From Burkholderia dolosa (GTDB lineage: Bacteria; Pseudomonadota; Gammaproteobacteria; Burkholderiales; Burkholderiaceae), in NCBI RefSeq assembly GCF_902499135.1, contig NZ_CABVPR010000004.1:101475-165474 (forward strand): 64,000 nt of DNA. Reading direction: 5' to 3'. Position 1 is the stretch's first letter. Every line of letters starts with the position of its first letter. The position numbers were made by a program, and so were the translations under genes. A model generated the notes under the pieces. It saw only the letters and a list, made by a program, of their open reading frames with translations, did not search any database and was not told the origin of the DNA. Shown one piece after another: positions 9,595-17,545 of the stretch.

Positions 9595-10071
9595 ATGACT
9601 CAGCCTACCCGCTCCCCGGAAGCGCCCGCCGGCTTTACGTGGCCGGTTCGCGTGTACTACGAGGATACCGATGCAGGCGGCATCGTCTTCTACGCGAACT
9701 ACCTGAAATTCTTCGAGCGCGCCCGGACCGAGTGGCTTCGCGCGTGCGGGGTCGACCAGCGTCGGCTCGCCGACGACACAGGCACGATCTTCATCGTCCG
9801 CAGCACGTCCGTCGACTACCGCGCGCCGGCGCGACTCGACGATACGCTGACGATCACGAGCCGGCCCGTACGCATCGGCCGCGCATCGGTGGAGTTCTTG
9901 CAGGAAGCGTGGCGGGGCGACACGCTGCTCGTCGCCGGCCATATCCGCATCGGCTGCGTCGACCGGACCGGCATCCGGCCCGCGGCGATCCCGCCGGCCG
10001 TGCTGGACGCGCTGCAACGCGGGCCTGCCGGCGACGCTGCGCGTGCCGTGTTGTCAACGAAGCTCGCGTGA
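9595..10071 (+). CDS. ybgC: YbgC-type acyl-CoA thioesterase of the Tol-Pal locus
   Basis: 158 residues, hotdog fold. The 4-hydroxybenzoyl-CoA thioesterase signature VYYEDTDAGGIVFYANYLKFFERARTEW contains the catalytic Asp. YbgC proteins hydrolyse acyl-CoA/ACP thioesters and are tied to the Tol-Pal operon and phospholipid metabolism. ATG at 9595 or 9586 is possible. No Shine-Dalgarno sequence precedes either, and a TAGAAT -10-like hexamer at 9582-9587 overlaps the first, which suggests a leaderless mRNA starting at 9595. tolQ follows after about 130 bp. Confidence 0.93.
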   Translation: MTQPTRSPEAPAGFTWPVRVYYEDTDAGGIVFYANYLKFFERARTEWLRACGVDQRRLADDTGTIFIVRSTSVDYRAPARLDDTLTITSRPVRIGRASVEFLQEAWRGDTLLVAGHIRIGCVDRTGIRPAAIPPAVLDALQRGPAGDAARAVLSTKLA

Positions 10072-10200
10072 GCACCGTTTAGACGAAGCCCATGAACTTG
10101 CCTTCCTGAATCGATACTAAGCAAGGTTCAGCGCCAGGCAGCACCGGCGCACCGCGCCACACGCATGCCGGCGCCCCGAAGGGACGTTACTCAAACCTCT

Positions 10201-10878
10201 ATGAATACTTCTCAAGACCTGTCGATCATTTCCCTCGTTCTCAACGCGAGCGTGCTGGCCCAGGCGGTGATGGGGCTGCTGCTGTTGCTGTCGCTGATGT
10301 CGTGGACCTTCATCTTCCGCAAGTGGTTCGCGATCCGCCGCGCGCGCGCCCAGACCGAGCGCTTTGAGCGGGATTTCTGGTCGGGCGGCGATCTGCAGGC
10401 GCTTTACCAGAGCGCGGCCAACAACCGCCACACGATCGGCGCACTCGAGCGGATTTTCGAATCGGGGATGCGCGAGTTCCTGAAGGCGAAGGAAAAGCGT
10501 CTCAGCGATCCGGGCCTCGTGCTCGACGGCGCACGGCGCGCGATGCGCGCGTCGTTCCAGCGCGAGATGGACGTACTCGAATCGAACCTCGCGTTCCTCG
10601 CATCGGTCGGCTCGGTGAGCCCGTATATCGGTCTGTTCGGCACGGTGTGGGGGATCATGAACTCGTTCCGCGGGCTCGCGAACGTGCAGCAGGCCACGCT
10701 CGCCAACGTCGCCCCGGGCATTGCCGAGGCGCTCGTCGCCACCGCGATCGGCCTGTTCGCCGCGATTCCGGCCGTGGTCGCGTACAACCGCTACGCGCAC
10801 GACATCGATCGCCTCGCGATCCGCTTCGAGACCTTCATCGAGGAATTCTCGAACATCCTGCAGCGTCAGGCCCAGTAA
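10201..10878 (+). CDS. tolQ: TolQ, inner-membrane proton-channel subunit
   Basis: 225 residues, MotA/TolQ/ExbB family. There are three predicted membrane helices: LAQAVMGLLLLLSLMSWTFIF near the N terminus, then VGSVSPYIGLFGTVWGIMNSF and ALVATAIGLFAAIPAVVAYN in the conserved C-terminal domain, with a cytoplasmic loop (LERIFESGMREFLKAKEKR) between helices 1 and 2. TolQ with TolR harvests proton-motive force to energise TolA during outer-membrane constriction. ATG at 10201 is chosen because upstream codons do not match the family. tolR follows after 10 bp. Confidence 0.97.
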   Translation: MNTSQDLSIISLVLNASVLAQAVMGLLLLLSLMSWTFIFRKWFAIRRARAQTERFERDFWSGGDLQALYQSAANNRHTIGALERIFESGMREFLKAKEKRLSDPGLVLDGARRAMRASFQREMDVLESNLAFLASVGSVSPYIGLFGTVWGIMNSFRGLANVQQATLANVAPGIAEALVATAIGLFAAIPAVVAYNRYAHDIDRLAIRFETFIEEFSNILQRQAQ

Positions 10879-10888
10879 GGAGCGCGCC

Positions 10889-11338
10889 ATGGCAGGAACC
10901 CCCATCCGATCCAGCATGCGCGGCGGCCGCTCGCGGCGCGCGATGGCCGACATCAACGTCGTGCCGTACATCGACGTGATGCTGGTGCTGCTCGTGATCT
11001 TCATGGTGACGGCGCCGCTCGTCGCGCCGTCGATCATCAACCTGCCGACCGTCGGCAACGCCGCACCGCAGGAGCAGACGCCGCCTGTCGTCGTCAACAT
11101 CAAGGCCGACCGCACGATGAGCGTCAAGTACAAGGGCGACTCGGGCGCGACGCAGGAAGACACGATGACGAAGGCCGAGCTCGACAGCTTCATCTCGGCC
11201 CGGCAGGCCGACCATCCCGACCAGCCGGTCGTGATCGCGGCCGACAAGACCGTGCAGTACGATGCAGTCATGACCGTGATGTCCGACCTGAAAGCGCGCG
11301 GCGTCAAGCGCGTCGGCCTCCTCGTCAAATCGCAATGA
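10889..11338 (+). CDS. tolR: TolR, Tol-Pal motor subunit
   Basis: 149 residues, ExbD/TolR family. A short basic cytoplasmic N terminus is followed by one membrane helix, ADINVVPYIDVMLVLLVIFMV, carrying the essential proton-relay Asp in PYIDV. The periplasmic domain ends VMSDLKARGVKRVGLLVKSQ. Works with TolQ. AAGGAG lies before the ATG at 10889. The stop overlaps the tolA start as ATGA. Confidence 0.97.
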   Translation: MAGTPIRSSMRGGRSRRAMADINVVPYIDVMLVLLVIFMVTAPLVAPSIINLPTVGNAAPQEQTPPVVVNIKADRTMSVKYKGDSGATQEDTMTKAELDSFISARQADHPDQPVVIAADKTVQYDAVMTVMSDLKARGVKRVGLLVKSQ

Positions 11339-12381
11339 ACCGGCAATCCCCGCGCAGCACCGCCTATCCGCCCCGGCCGCCTCGCGAACGCGGCACGTGG
11401 CGCGCATTTGCGCTCGCCGCGCTGATGCACGTGCTGCTCGCGCTGTTCCTCTATCACGGCGTGCAGTGGCAGAACAGTACGCCGGCCGGTGCCGAGGCGG
11501 AGCTTTGGACCGAAGTGCCCGACGTCGCGGCGCCGCGCCCGGTCGTCACGCCGCCCGCGCGCGTCGCGCCGCCTGCCCCGCCGGTTCGCGACGAGCAGGC
11601 GGACATCGCGCTGCAGCAGAAAAAGCGCCAGCAGGAAGCGGCCGCGCGCGAAGCGCTGCTCGAACAGCAGCGGCGCGCGCAGCAACTGAAGGCGCAGCAG
11701 GAAGAGGAAGCCCGGCGTGCGCAGCTCGCGGCCCAGCAGGCGGCCGCCCTCGCCGCTCAGAAGGCCGCCGAGCGCGAAAAGCAGAAGCAGGCCGACAAGC
11801 TCAAGCAACAGCAGCTCGCCGAGCAGCAGAAGCGCGAAGAACAGAAGCTCCAGCAGCAGAAGCAGGCGCAGCTCGAGGCTCAGCAGGCGGCCAAGGCGAA
11901 GGCCGACGCAGCCGCGAAGGCGAAAGCCGAGGTCCAGGCGAAGGCCAAGGCCGAAGCGGCCGCACGCGCAAAAGCGGACGCGGCGGCAAAGGCCAAGCTC
12001 GACCGGGAACGTAACGCGCGCCTCGCGCAGATGCTCGGTCAGGCCGGAGCCGGCGAAGGTGGCGGCGAAGGCCTGGCAAAGAGCGGCACCGGCACGGGCG
12101 CCGGCGGCAATGCCGCGTCACCCGGCTATCCGGACAAGGTGCGCCGCCGCGTGAAGCCGAATATCGTCTGGGGTGGCGAGCGCGCCGGGCTGACGACCGT
12201 CGTCGCGATCCGCTGCACGCCGACGGGCGACGTGCTCAGCGTATCGATCCGCCGTTCGAGCGGAAATTCGGGGTGGGATCAAGCCGTGGTCAACGCGATC
12301 CAGGCATCGGTCCCGTTGCCGCCCGATTCTAACGGTCGCACTCCGTCGGACATTACGATTACCTTCAAGGCAGCGGAGTGA
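11335..12381 (+). CDS. tolA: TolA, trans-periplasmic energy transducer
   Basis: 348 residues in the three-domain TolA layout. Domain I is an N-terminal membrane anchor (WRAFALAALMHVLLALFLY, about res 22-40). Domain II is a long Ala/Lys/Gln/Glu helical rod (about res 90-235, many AAKAKA and QQK repeats). Domain III is a C-terminal TonB-like domain (SVSIRRSSGNSGWDQAVVNAIQASVPLPPD) that binds TolB/Pal. Overlaps tolR by 4 bp (ATGA). The low-complexity rod explains the apparent repeats in the DNA at 11.6-12.0 kb. Confidence 0.96.
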   Translation: MNRQSPRSTAYPPRPPRERGTWRAFALAALMHVLLALFLYHGVQWQNSTPAGAEAELWTEVPDVAAPRPVVTPPARVAPPAPPVRDEQADIALQQKKRQQEAAAREALLEQQRRAQQLKAQQEEEARRAQLAAQQAAALAAQKAAEREKQKQADKLKQQQLAEQQKREEQKLQQQKQAQLEAQQAAKAKADAAAKAKAEVQAKAKAEAAARAKADAAAKAKLDRERNARLAQMLGQAGAGEGGGEGLAKSGTGTGAGGNAASPGYPDKVRRRVKPNIVWGGERAGLTTVVAIRCTPTGDVLSVSIRRSSGNSGWDQAVVNAIQASVPLPPDSNGRTPSDITITFKAAE

Positions 12382-12489
12382 GCGAAATGCGCTTACACTC
12401 CGCGCGTCACTGTCGGACGGGAACGAATCGGGTATTTTTACAGTCTCTGCGGTTGCGCAGCGATTCAAGTCATACGGGAAGCAACAAGC

Positions 12490-13788
12490 ATGAGTTTGAT
12501 GACGAAGCTAGGTTTCAGGGCACTCGTGGCCTCGTGTCTGATCGCCGCAAGCGGCGGCGCCGCTAACGCGCAGGTCAACGTGCTGATCACCGGCGTCGGT
12601 TCGACCCAGTTCCCCATCGCCACCGCGAATTTCGCGAACGAAGCCGGCCTGCCGCAGCAGATCACGTCGATCGTGCGCGCCGACCTCGCGCGCAGCGGCA
12701 AGTTCACCAACATCGACGCAGGCAGCACGCCGGTGCCCGAGACCGCGTCGGTCGATCTCGGCGCGTGGAAGGCGAAAGGCGCGAACGCGTTCGTCGCCGG
12801 CAGCGTGAATCGCGAGGCGAACGGCCAGTACAAGGTCAACTTCATCCTGTACGACACCGTGAAGCAGCAAAGCCTCGGCGGGCTGTCGCTGACGGCGAAC
12901 GACAACACGCTGCGCACGGCCGGCCACAAGATCGCGGACTACATCTACCAGAAGCTGCTCGGCGTACGTGGCGTGTTCGCGACGCGCCTGTCGTACGTGA
13001 TCAAGACCGGCAACCGCTATCAGCTGCAGATCTCCGATTCCGACGGCCAGAACGCGCGCATCGCGCTGTCGAGCACCGAGCCGATCATCTCGCCGGCGTG
13101 GTCGCCGAGCGGAACGAAGGTCGCGTACGTGTCGTTCGAGCGCAAGAAGCCGATCGTCTACATCCACGATCTGCCGACGGGCCGCCGCTACATGGTCTCG
13201 GACCAGAAGGGCAACAACAGTGCGCCGGCGTGGTCGCCGGACGGCAACACGCTCGCGGTCGCGCTGTCGCTGACGGGCAACACGCAAATCTATTCGGTCA
13301 ATGCGAACGGCGGCGGGCTGCGCCGGCTCACGCAGAGCAACTCGATCGACACCGAGCCGTTCTACTCGCCGGACGGCCGCTGGATCTACTTCACGAGCGA
13401 CCGCGGCGGCGCGCCGCAAATCTATCGGATGCCCGCGCAAGGCGAAAGCGCGGGCGCGGCGCAGCGCGTGACCTTCACCGGCAGCTACAACACCAGTCCG
13501 CGCGTGAGCCCGGACGGCAAGCTGCTCGCTTACATCTCCCGCACGGGCGGGGGCTTCAAGCTGTACGTTCAGGATCTGCAAACCGGCGCGGCGAACGCGA
13601 TCACCAATACGAATCACGACGAATCGCCGAGCTTCGCGGCAAACGGCCAATACATTCTGTACGCTACGCAGTCGGGTGGCCGCAACGTGCTGGCCGCCGT
13701 GCCTTCCGACGGCAGTGCGCCGCCGCAGATTCTGTCCGTCCAGGGCGGCTCCGTTCGCGAGCCGTCGTGGGGGCCCTTCATGCAATGA
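12490..13788 (+). CDS. tolB: TolB, periplasmic Tol-Pal protein
   Basis: 432 residues. A Sec signal peptide ([22 protein letters not shown], cleavage after ANA) is followed by the TolB N domain ([41 protein letters not shown]) and then a beta-propeller of WD40-like repeats (for example [40 protein letters not shown]). TolB bridges TolA and Pal in the periplasm. It starts about 110 bp after tolA; a second in-frame ATG at 12499 is an alternative start. Confidence 0.96.
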   Translation: MSLMTKLGFRALVASCLIAASGGAANAQVNVLITGVGSTQFPIATANFANEAGLPQQITSIVRADLARSGKFTNIDAGSTPVPETASVDLGAWKAKGANAFVAGSVNREANGQYKVNFILYDTVKQQSLGGLSLTANDNTLRTAGHKIADYIYQKLLGVRGVFATRLSYVIKTGNRYQLQISDSDGQNARIALSSTEPIISPAWSPSGTKVAYVSFERKKPIVYIHDLPTGRRYMVSDQKGNNSAPAWSPDGNTLAVALSLTGNTQIYSVNANGGGLRRLTQSNSIDTEPFYSPDGRWIYFTSDRGGAPQIYRMPAQGESAGAAQRVTFTGSYNTSPRVSPDGKLLAYISRTGGGFKLYVQDLQTGAANAITNTNHDESPSFAANGQYILYATQSGGRNVLAAVPSDGSAPPQILSVQGGSVREPSWGPFMQ

Positions 13789-13805
13789 CCACAAGGAGAG
13801 TAAAC

Positions 13806-14315
13806 ATGATGTCGAATAAGGTTCGTCTGGCCCTGGCCGTGATGATGATCGGTGCGCTCGCAGCATGTAAGTCGGGCGTCAAGCTCGACGACAAGGCGAA
13901 CGCCGGCGCGGTGAGCACGCAACCGAGCGCCGACAACGTCGCTCAAGTGAACGTCGATCCGCTGAACGACCCGAACAGCCCGCTCGCGAAGCGCAGCATC
14001 TACTTCGACTTCGACAGCTATTCGGTGAAGGACGAGTACCAGCCGCTGCTGCAGCAACACGCGCAGTATCTGAAGAGCCACCCGCAGCGTCACGTGCTGA
14101 TCCAGGGCAACACCGACGAACGCGGTACGAGCGAGTACAACCTGGCGCTGGGCCAGAAGCGTGCCGAAGCCGTCCGTCGCGCGCTGGCGCTGCTCGGCGT
14201 CGCCGACTCGCAGATGGAAGCCGTCAGCCTCGGCAAGGAAAAGCCGCTGGCGACGGGTCACGACGAAGCGTCGTGGGCGCAGAACCGCCGCGCCGACCTC
14301 GTCTACCAACAGTAA
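13806..14315 (+). CDS. pal: Pal, peptidoglycan-associated outer-membrane lipoprotein
   Basis: 169 residues. The lipoprotein signal peptide ends in LAAC, so Cys19 or thereabouts would be acylated. The C-terminal OmpA-like domain is clear: IYFDFDSYSVKDEYQPLL, then LIQGNTDERGTSEYNLALGQKRAEAV, the meso-DAP-binding signature. Pal ties the outer membrane to peptidoglycan and is the target of TolB. Starts 17 bp after tolB, with AGGAGAG upstream. Confidence 0.97.
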   Translation: MMSNKVRLALAVMMIGALAACKSGVKLDDKANAGAVSTQPSADNVAQVNVDPLNDPNSPLAKRSIYFDFDSYSVKDEYQPLLQQHAQYLKSHPQRHVLIQGNTDERGTSEYNLALGQKRAEAVRRALALLGVADSQMEAVSLGKEKPLATGHDEASWAQNRRADLVYQQ

Positions 14316-14334
14316 GCCACGGAAGAATCGCCGT

Positions 14335-15084
14335 ATGACGCATCGTGTATCCGTGCTGCGCGTGGCCGCAGCGTTGTGTGTCGTCGGCGCGGCGTGGTCG
14401 GCCACGCCGGCGCACGCCGGCATGTTCGACGACAACGAGGCACGCCGCGCCGTGCTCGACCTGCGCAGCAAGACCGACAACCTGGCGAGCCAGTTGTCCG
14501 CCGCCCAGCGTACGATCCTCGATCAATCCGCGCGTCTCGACCAGCTGAACCAGCAGGTCGCGACGCTGCGCGGCGAGAACGAGGACCTGACGAACCGGCT
14601 GACGACGCTCGAGCGGCAGCAGAAGGAGTACTACCAGGATCTCGACACGCGGCTCAAGAAGTTCGAGCCGCAGCAGGCGACGATCGACGGGGTCGAGGGC
14701 ACGGTGCAGCCGGGTGAAACCGATGCGCTCAGTGCGGCGCAGCAGCAGTTCCGTAACGGCAACTTCAAGGCGGCTGCGGCGTCGTTCCGCAGCTTCATCG
14801 CGAAGTATCCGCAGAGCCCTTATCAGCCGACCGCGCAGTACTGGCTCGGCAACGCGCAGTACGCGCTGCGCGACTACCGCGGCTCGACCGCGACGTGGCA
14901 AGCGATCGTCAGCAAGTATCCGCAGCATCCGCGGGCAGCGGACGCACTCGTCGCGATCGGCACGAACCAGCTCGAGCAAGGCCAGAAGGCGGCCGCGAAA
15001 AAGACGTTCGAGCAGGTCGTGTCGCAGTACGCGGGGTCCAACGCGGCGCAGACCGCGCAGGGCAAGCTCGAGACGATCAAATAA
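14335..15084 (+). CDS. cpoB: CpoB (YbgF), Tol-Pal-associated TPR protein
   Basis: 249 residues. Signal peptide ending THAHAG-like (SATPAHAGMFDD), then an N-terminal coiled coil that trimerises the family (LDLRSKTDNLASQLSAAQRTILDQ to ERQQKEYYQDLDTRLKKFE), then three tetratricopeptide repeats (AAQQQFRNGNFKAAAASFRSF, YWLGNAQYALRDYRGSTATW, DALVAIGTNQLEQGQKAAAK). CpoB coordinates Tol with PBP1B during division. Last gene of the tol-pal operon; the tRNA-Lys promoter begins 16 bp after its stop. Confidence 0.95.
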   Translation: MTHRVSVLRVAAALCVVGAAWSATPAHAGMFDDNEARRAVLDLRSKTDNLASQLSAAQRTILDQSARLDQLNQQVATLRGENEDLTNRLTTLERQQKEYYQDLDTRLKKFEPQQATIDGVEGTVQPGETDALSAAQQQFRNGNFKAAAASFRSFIAKYPQSPYQPTAQYWLGNAQYALRDYRGSTATWQAIVSKYPQHPRAADALVAIGTNQLEQGQKAAAKKTFEQVVSQYAGSNAAQTAQGKLETIK

Positions 15085-15100
15085 TTGTGGCGGCGGATTA

Positions 15101-15129
15101 TTGACGGTCATTCGATCCGCCGCTATAAT
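15101..15129 (+). promoter_or_regulatory. Near-consensus sigma-70 promoter for tRNA-Lys
   Basis: TTGACG (15101-15106), exactly 17 bp, then TATAAT (15124-15129). The predicted start is about 6 nt before the mature tRNA 5' end. This is the strongest promoter match I see in the window. Confidence 0.88.
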
Positions 15130-15141
15130 CTTTTGCTCTTT

Positions 15142-15217
15142 GGGTCGTTAGCTCAGTTGGTAGAGCAGCGGACTTTTAATCCGTTGGTCGCAGGTTCGAA
15201 TCCTGCACGGCCTACCA
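15142..15217 (+). tRNA. tRNA-Lys (anticodon TTT)
   Basis: 76 nt with encoded CCA. The acceptor stem GGGTCGT pairs with ACGGCCT (G1-U72 and U4-G69 wobbles). D arm GCTC-AGTTGGTA-GAGC, anticodon stem GCGGA/TCCGT with loop CTTTTAA (anticodon TTT), and T arm GCAGG-TTCGAAT-CCTGC. Discriminator base A, then CCA at 15215-15217. It is preceded by its own promoter and followed by an intrinsic terminator. Confidence 0.97.
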
Positions 15218-15225
15218 AAGAATTC

Positions 15226-15262
15226 AAGGACTTACATCGTTTCGACGTGTAAGTCCTTTTTT
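15226..15262 (+). terminator. Intrinsic terminator after tRNA-Lys
   Basis: An 11-bp stem AAGGACTTACA / TGTAAGTCCTT (15226-15236 and 15248-15258), with an additional CGT/ACG pairing in the loop, leads directly into a T tract (15257-15262). Confidence 0.9.
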
Positions 15263-15780
15263 ATTTCCGGCGCGGCGCGGGGTTTTGGGCAACGACATCC
15301 GCCGTTCTGAAAGATCGGGCGAAGATCGCTCCGGCTTCCTCCCTGTCGCGACACCGAAGCCCGCCGCCATCTCGCCGCCCTTCCCCGCGAACGGCAGCGG
15401 CCGAAGCCGCCCGCCCCCGCCGTCCGTCGCTCCGCGATCGATGGCGCGGAATCCGCGTCGACAAAGCGCGGCTTTGCGCGCTGCATGTCGCGCGTATTCT
15501 TCTGCACCGTCACCGCGCCGAACAGCGCGAGCACGAACGACATCGCGTAAAAGCCTTCCTCGCTCAGCTGCAACATCGCGTTGAAAAGTCCGACGATCAG
15601 CAATGCGACCGCCAGCAGCAGCGCGATCCAGCCGAGACCGTAGTAAATGCCCGTGCCGGGAATGCCTTCCGCGCGGTCACCATCACCGCGACCGCTACCG
15701 TCACCGCTACCACCACCGTCACCATCACGTTCGCGCTGCGGCACAGCCGAACCCGACCGCGCGACGCTCGCGTGCGACAT
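15232..15780 (-). CDS. Candidate YiaA/YiaB-like small inner-membrane protein, possibly degraded
   Basis: A minus-strand open frame of 182 codons from the ATG at 15780. The recognisable part (15657-15487) has two membrane helices, [20 protein letters not shown] and [20 protein letters not shown]; the second with its QK.xRD end matches the YiaA/YiaB two-helix domain as I recall it. It is preceded by an odd Asp/Gly/Ser/Arg repeat linker ([17 protein letters not shown]) encoded by a simple GGTGAC/GGTAGC DNA repeat. It is followed by about 85 unremarkable residues that run antisense into the tRNA-Lys terminator. The true gene may end earlier, with a frameshift near 15460. The frame stays open upstream to 16194 with a weak DUF2917-like stretch. 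Confidence 0.42.
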   Translation of the reverse strand: MSHASVARSGSAVPQRERDGDGGGSGDGSGRGDGDRAEGIPGTGIYYGLGWIALLLAVALLIVGLFNAMLQLSEEGFYAMSFVLALFGAVTVQKNTRDMQRAKPRFVDADSAPSIAERRTAGAGGFGRCRSRGRAARWRRASVSRQGGSRSDLRPIFQNGGCRCPKPRAAPEIKKDLHVETM

Positions 15781-16231
15781 GGCCGTAGAACAGTCTTCCG
15801 GATCGACGCTCCGGCGCCGCACCTTCGCGTCGAAGTTCATCCCGCCGGTCGTGAAGCCGCCGTGGCGCACCAAACGCCAAACGTGCGCGTCGCCCGCGGG
15901 CAGCAGCACGAAACGCCGGCCGGGGCTCCAGCGTGGTCCGCCGGCAGTACGCAGCTGGCACGTGCTCGCAGGCGGCAGATGGAACATCGCCACGCCGGGT
16001 GGTAACCGACCATGCTGCACCGCGAAGCGACCATCGAGCAGCCAGCGCACGTCGACTTCGACGTAGCTGCGGCTCAACGCCGGCCTTTGGCGCGATGCAA
16101 CCATGACGACCGCGCCGAAAATCGATACGCCAGCGTATCGAAACCCGCAGCGCAAGCGATCACAATAGGCCTGCATCGCCCGAGAACGCGGCATCCGCCG
16201 CTTCCGTTATCTCTTGTCGAAAGGACACATC
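15781..16231. other. Poorly conserved stretch without a clear gene
   Basis: About 450 bp. On the minus strand the open frame of the YiaA-like gene continues to 16194. The piece around 16070-15860 ([10 protein letters not shown]..., [20 protein letters not shown]) faintly recalls DUF2917 proteins, but with no GRVWVT-like strand and no good ribosome-binding site. I see no tRNA, repeat or credible plus-strand gene before the AhpD-like gene at 16232. Confidence 0.3.
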
Positions 16232-16561
16232 ATGTTGAACTGGAACGAATACCGGAACGAACTCTCGACGCGTATCGGCGAAATCGCGAAGCTGTCGCCC
16301 GATACGCTGGCCGGCTACAAGGCGCTGTCGGGCGCCGGCGAGAAGACCGGCCATCTCGACGCGAAGACGCGCGAACTGATCGCGCTCGCCGTCGCCGTCA
16401 CCACGCGTTGCGACGGCTGTATCGCGGTGCACACCGCCGAAGCCGCGAAGCATGGCGCAACCCGGGAGGAAGTGGCCGAAGCGCTCGGCGTCGCGATCGC
16501 GCTGAACGCCGGTGCCGCGCTCGTCTATTCGGCGCGCGTGATGGACGCGCTCGGCGACTGA
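16232..16561 (+). CDS. Carboxymuconolactone decarboxylase / AhpD-family protein
   Basis: 109 residues, all-helical CMD/AhpD fold. The redox motif is present: AVTTRCDGCIAVHTAEAAKHGAT, a CxxC (Cys-Asp-Gly-Cys) followed by His four residues later, as in AhpD-like alkylhydroperoxidases. Probably a small thiol peroxidase or related disulfide enzyme; the substrate is unknown. AAAGGA precedes the ATG at 16232. Stands alone between unrelated genes. Confidence 0.9.
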   Translation: MLNWNEYRNELSTRIGEIAKLSPDTLAGYKALSGAGEKTGHLDAKTRELIALAVAVTTRCDGCIAVHTAEAAKHGATREEVAEALGVAIALNAGAALVYSARVMDALGD

Positions 16562-16708
16562 CGGTCGCGGCCCGCTGCAGCACACGCAACGCCATACACG
16601 GCGATCGAGCGGCGGTCGAGGCCCGCACGCCCGACCGCCGCGCATACATGCGGCCGCGCGGCGAAGTCGGCTACCATGCGCGAACGATTGATCGCGAAGG
16701 AGCGCTTC

Positions 16709-17542
16709 ATGTGCCGCTGGCTGGCTTATACGGGCAATCCGATCCATCTCGAGACCGTGCTGTTTCGCGCGAAGCATTCGCTGATCGACCAGAGCCTGCA
16801 CGCCGAACTCGGCGCGACGACGACCAACGGCGACGGCTTCGGCATCGGCTGGTACGGGCATCCGGACGAACTGCCGTTCCGCTACCGGTCCGTGCATCCG
16901 GCGTGGAACGACCGCAATCTGCGCGAAGCGGCGCGCGCGATCCGCTCGCGGATGTTCGTCGCGCACATCCGCGCGGCGACCGACACGCCGGTGCAGGAAA
17001 CCAACTGCCATCCGTTCCGCCACGGCCGCTGGCTGTTCGCGCACAACGGACTGATCCGCGACTTCCACAAGCTGCGCCGCGACCTGACGATGAAGATCGA
17101 TCCCGCGTTGTTCCCGACGCTCGAAGGTTCGACGGATTCCGAGCTGATGTTCCGTCTCGCGCTCACTTACGGCCTCGAGCAGTCGCCGTTGCCGGCGCTC
17201 GAGCGGATGGTCGGCGTCGTCGAGGAGACCGGTGCGCGGCATCGCGTCGCCGAACCGTTGAACATGACGATCTGCGCGACCGACGGCGAGCGGATCGTCG
17301 CGGTGCGCTATTCGAGCGAGCGTCGATCGCGCTCGCTGTTCCACAGCACGTCGTTCAAGCATCTGCACGCGCTGTATCCGCACAATCCGCGCATCGCGGA
17401 AGCGGGCGACGACGCGTTCATGGTCGTATCCGAACCGCTCGTCGATCTGCGCGGCGCATGGGAAGAAGTGCCGGAAAGCATGGCGATCGTTGCGCACGGC
17501 GGCGACGTGCGGCAGCAGCCGTTCAGCCCGCGGCACAAGTAG
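16709..17542 (+). CDS. Class II glutamine amidotransferase (YafJ-like)
   Basis: 277 residues. The second residue is Cys (MCRWLAYTG); after Met removal this becomes the N-terminal nucleophile, which fixes the start at 16709 (preceded by AAGGAG) and excludes an upstream ATG at 16676. Other Ntn-hydrolase elements are TTNGDGFGIGWYG, RMFVAHIRAAT, and NCHPF...WLFAHNGLI. No synthase domain is attached, so it is a stand-alone YafJ/EgtC-like protein whose ammonia or glutamyl acceptor is unknown. It ends 3 bp from the converging phoD stop. Confidence 0.9.
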   Translation: MCRWLAYTGNPIHLETVLFRAKHSLIDQSLHAELGATTTNGDGFGIGWYGHPDELPFRYRSVHPAWNDRNLREAARAIRSRMFVAHIRAATDTPVQETNCHPFRHGRWLFAHNGLIRDFHKLRRDLTMKIDPALFPTLEGSTDSELMFRLALTYGLEQSPLPALERMVGVVEETGARHRVAEPLNMTICATDGERIVAVRYSSERRSRSLFHSTSFKHLHALYPHNPRIAEAGDDAFMVVSEPLVDLRGAWEEVPESMAIVAHGGDVRQQPFSPRHK

Positions 17543-17545
17543 CGC

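Noticed and set aside
15142-15217. tRNA-Lys as an integration site for a genomic island covering 15.2-16.2 kb
   Set aside because: No duplicated tRNA 3' end and no integrase are visible in the window, and tRNA-Lys keeps its own terminator.
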